From NCBI RefSeq assembly GCF_900102215.1, contig NZ_FNBG01000005.1, positions 120,959-184,958 of the forward strand: a stretch of DNA of 64,000 nt. Direction: 5' to 3'. The stretch comes from Fontibacillus panacisegetis. GTDB taxonomy: Bacteria > Bacillota > Bacilli > Paenibacillales > Paenibacillaceae. The notes beneath the pieces were generated by a model. That model saw only the letters and a list, made by a program, of their open reading frames with translations. It was not told where the DNA came from and did not search any database. Below, piece after piece: positions 62,433 to 64,000 of the stretch. Position 1 is the first letter of the stretch. Every line of letters begins with the position of its first letter. A program made the translations under genes and the position numbers.

Positions 62433-63002
62433 GTGGCTGAGGTAATAGTGATCGGAGCGGGACCAGCAGGATCCAGTGCAGCTTTATTTTTGGCAAAAGC
62501 GGGAAAAGAGACGCTTGTTCTTGATAGCAATGCCAGTATGACGAAACGGGCATGGATTGAGAACCATTACGGAGCGAAGGACATCACCGGTCCGGATTTG
62601 TTAAAAATCGGACGGGAGCAGGCCGAGAAATTCGGTGCCAAATTTATTGAAGAAAAAGTGACGGTCGTAGACACTAACGGCGGAGAGAGAGTTACCGTGA
62701 AAACGGAATCCGGCCGAAGCTATGAAGCTTCCCATGTTATTTTAGCGACAGGTGCGGTTACTGAGTTAGCAAGTTCGATTGGTCTTACGCTACAAGAGGG
62801 CAGAGAACCTCGCATTAAAACCGTCATAGAGACGGATGGAGCTGGTCGTACCAGCAATCCGAGAATATGGGCTGCAGGAACGATTGCAGGTGTAAGTGTA
62901 CACACGATAATAACAGCAGGTGACGGCGCTAAGGTCGCGATCGAATTGATCAGCGAGCTGAATGGCGAGCGCTATGTTGACCATGATATTCTAAAATCAT
63001 AA
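62433..63002 (+). CDS. Minimal FAD-dependent oxidoreductase, thioredoxin-reductase-like without NADPH domain
   Basis: This is a 189-residue flavoprotein with the N-terminal FAD motif VIVIGAGPAGSSAALFLAKAG, the ATGAV motif at about 108, and the C-terminal PRIWAAGTIAGVSVHTIITAGDGAKVA split across residues 148-170, as in thioredoxin reductase. The NADPH-binding domain and CxxC of that family are missing, and the protein has no redox-active cysteine pair. The electron donor must therefore be different. GTG 62433 follows AAAGGAAG. It lies directly after the HxlR gene and is probably co-transcribed with it. Confidence 0.83.
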   Translation: MAEVIVIGAGPAGSSAALFLAKAGKETLVLDSNASMTKRAWIENHYGAKDITGPDLLKIGREQAEKFGAKFIEEKVTVVDTNGGERVTVKTESGRSYEASHVILATGAVTELASSIGLTLQEGREPRIKTVIETDGAGRTSNPRIWAAGTIAGVSVHTIITAGDGAKVAIELISELNGERYVDHDILKS

Positions 63003-63041
63003 ACAGTAAGTCCAATAAAACATTATTAAGAATATAGAGGA

Positions 63042-63070
63042 GGCCTCCCATAATGGGAAGGCCTTTTTTT
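63042..63070 (+). terminator. Terminator after the FAD oxidoreductase gene
   Basis: AGGCCTCCCAT pairs with ATGGGAAGGCCT, followed by TTTTTT. Confidence 0.88.
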
Positions 63071-63090
63071 CACTATTGCTTCTTATCTTA

Positions 63091-63106
63091 AGTGAGTGTA
63101 ATCACT
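63091..63106. promoter_or_regulatory. Crp/Fnr-type operator upstream of ric
   Basis: AGTGA-GTGTAA-TCACT is a perfect 5-6-5 inverted repeat of Crp/Fnr architecture, differing from the hmp site only in the outer base of each half. A -10-like TAGGAT at 63128-63133 would put the start site at 63140, exactly 41.5 bp from its centre. Confidence 0.6.
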
Positions 63107-63182
63107 AATGTAATACCCCGGTAAGAGTAGGATAGTCTTACAAAGAGTTATATAGATTATTTACGTAACTGGAGGAATTATT

Positions 63183-63887
63183 ATGGCAGAATTACAGCAG
63201 CATTTTGATAAAGAGATGATGGTCCGAGATATCGTTTTGCGTTTTCCAAAATCAGCGGATTATTTCCGCAGTCGTAAGATTGACTTTTGCTGTGGTGGAA
63301 ATCGTCCATTACAAGAAGCTGCAGAGGAAGGTAAATTATCCATTGAACTGTTATTAAGCGATTTAAAAGAGCTGGCAGCGAATCATCCGCAAATAGAAGA
63401 AAGTGAAGACTGGACTAATGTAAGGTCTGAACTATTAATTGAACATATCGTCAGAAAACACCATCAATATTTACGTGATGAGTTACCAGAAATCCAAAAA
63501 GGAGTAACAAAAGTTGCACGTGTTCATGGCGACTCGGAAGAGCATCTTATTGAAATGGAACGTCTATTTGGATTGCTGCGCAAAGAACTTCTCGAGCATA
63601 TTGAAAAGGAAGAAGCGCAGGTGTTTCCTAAAATGATCAACTGGGAGCTTGGTCAAGAGCAAATAGTGCTGGAGAAGCTGCGATCCGCTATTCATGAATT
63701 GGAGGACGAGCATACTACTGCGGGCGATATTTTGAAAAGCTTGCGGGAGCTGACGAATGATTATCAACCACCTGCCCATGCTTGTACAACATATCGAACA
63801 ACTTATGCACGTTTGGAAGAGCTGGAAGGGATGACGTTTATGCATGTGCATCTGGAGAATAACATCCTATTCCCACGTTACCTTTAG
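63183..63887 (+). CDS. ric: Iron-sulfur cluster repair di-iron protein (RIC/ScdA/YtfE)
   Basis: This 234-residue protein repairs Fe-S clusters damaged by nitric oxide or peroxide. The N-terminal DUF542 domain (about 1-60) has the KIDFCCGGNRPL double-cysteine motif. The C-terminal hemerythrin-like domain (about 80-234) supplies the di-iron site with HHQYL, LLEHIEKEE, ELEDEHTTAG and HVHLENNILFPR motifs. ATG 63183 follows CTGGAGG. It acts on the same stress as hmp and has a similar upstream palindrome. Confidence 0.95.
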   Translation: MAELQQHFDKEMMVRDIVLRFPKSADYFRSRKIDFCCGGNRPLQEAAEEGKLSIELLLSDLKELAANHPQIEESEDWTNVRSELLIEHIVRKHHQYLRDELPEIQKGVTKVARVHGDSEEHLIEMERLFGLLRKELLEHIEKEEAQVFPKMINWELGQEQIVLEKLRSAIHELEDEHTTAGDILKSLRELTNDYQPPAHACTTYRTTYARLEELEGMTFMHVHLENNILFPRYL

Positions 63888-64000
63888 TGGTAATTCAAAT
63901 AGTCAGCTTTTGATCACGAAGTGGTTCAGGGAAGAATAATCGGCATCGAATCTTGAATTCAACCGGGACCTGTGGTGCTCACGTACACAAAACGTACGCT
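63888..64000. other. Window end with no assignable gene
   Basis: The last 113 bases hold no complete gene. Two minus-strand frames are open to the window edge and could be the end of a gene lying outside, but both are too short to identify. No terminator or RNA gene is visible. Confidence 0.5.

Noticed and set aside
63888..64000. Two minus-strand frames open to the window edge
   Set aside because: Each is at most about 30 codons with no identifiable motif, so no gene is called.

Overview
The window is a chromosomal segment of a spore-forming, low-to-mid GC Gram-positive bacterium, most likely a Paenibacillus or close relative. The basis is the Bacillales gene order yloB-dapF ... yloC-remA-gmk-rpoZ-coaBC-priA-def-fmt-rsmB-rlmN-prpC-prkC-rsgA-rpe-spoVM-rpmB-yloU-fakA-degV-recG, a recognisable 26-residue SpoVM gene, a SpoVIF-like gene, and stalk-domain surface proteins of the kind common in Paenibacillus. 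I saw no rRNA or tRNA genes, CRISPR arrays, insertion sequences or phage genes.

Layout. (1) 1-14165 is housekeeping: the 3' part of a Ca2+ P-type ATPase, lysine and methionine/folate metabolism, the yloC-remA-gmk-rpoZ block, coenzyme A synthesis, replication restart, and formyl-methionine handling. (2) 14166-18610 holds two genes for secreted proteins (a stalk-domain protein and a 1073-residue unknown) that split rsmB from rlmN. (3) 18640-32279 continues the conserved block with rlmN, the PP2C phosphatase/PASTA kinase pair, rsgA, rpe, spoVM, rpmB (opposite strand), fatty-acid kinase genes, recG, a sporulation gene, a TetR regulator and map.

(4) 32341-41428, all minus strand, is a compact ten-gene biosynthetic operon: a BtrH-like cysteine acyltransferase/peptidase-fold protein, an ACP, an ABC-2 exporter (ATPase and two permeases), a ketosynthase with a Cys-His-His triad, a ketosynthase-like partner without the active-site Cys, a FabG ketoreductase, a phosphopantetheinyl transferase and a FabZ dehydratase. 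It looks like a self-contained reducing type II polyketide/fatty-acid-like assembly line with ACP-dependent off-loading and export. This is the best candidate for an undescribed system in the window.

(5) 41638-43259 encodes an unknown protein and a Y-family polymerase. (6) 43260-51845 is a long leader followed by a probable exopolysaccharide operon: anchored glycosidase-like protein, HEAT-repeat membrane protein, processive GT2, a receiver protein that has lost its phosphoacceptor Asp, a UDP-sugar dehydrogenase and a second glycosidase-like protein.

(7) 51979-57000 is a stress region: a cysteine-free Crp/Fnr regulator, flavohemoglobin, a YitT membrane protein behind a structured leader, MsrAB, and a TerC-family protein behind a clear yybP-ykoY manganese riboswitch. 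(8) 57080-61844 is an AraC regulator divergent from two oxidoreductase/isomerase pairs for sugar catabolism. (9) 62058-63887 has an HxlR regulator with a minimal FAD protein, and the Fe-S repair protein Ric/ScdA. Crp/Fnr-type palindromes lie upstream of both hmp and ric, each centred 41.5 bp from an inferred start site, which suggests one nitric-oxide regulon controlled by the local Crp/Fnr protein.
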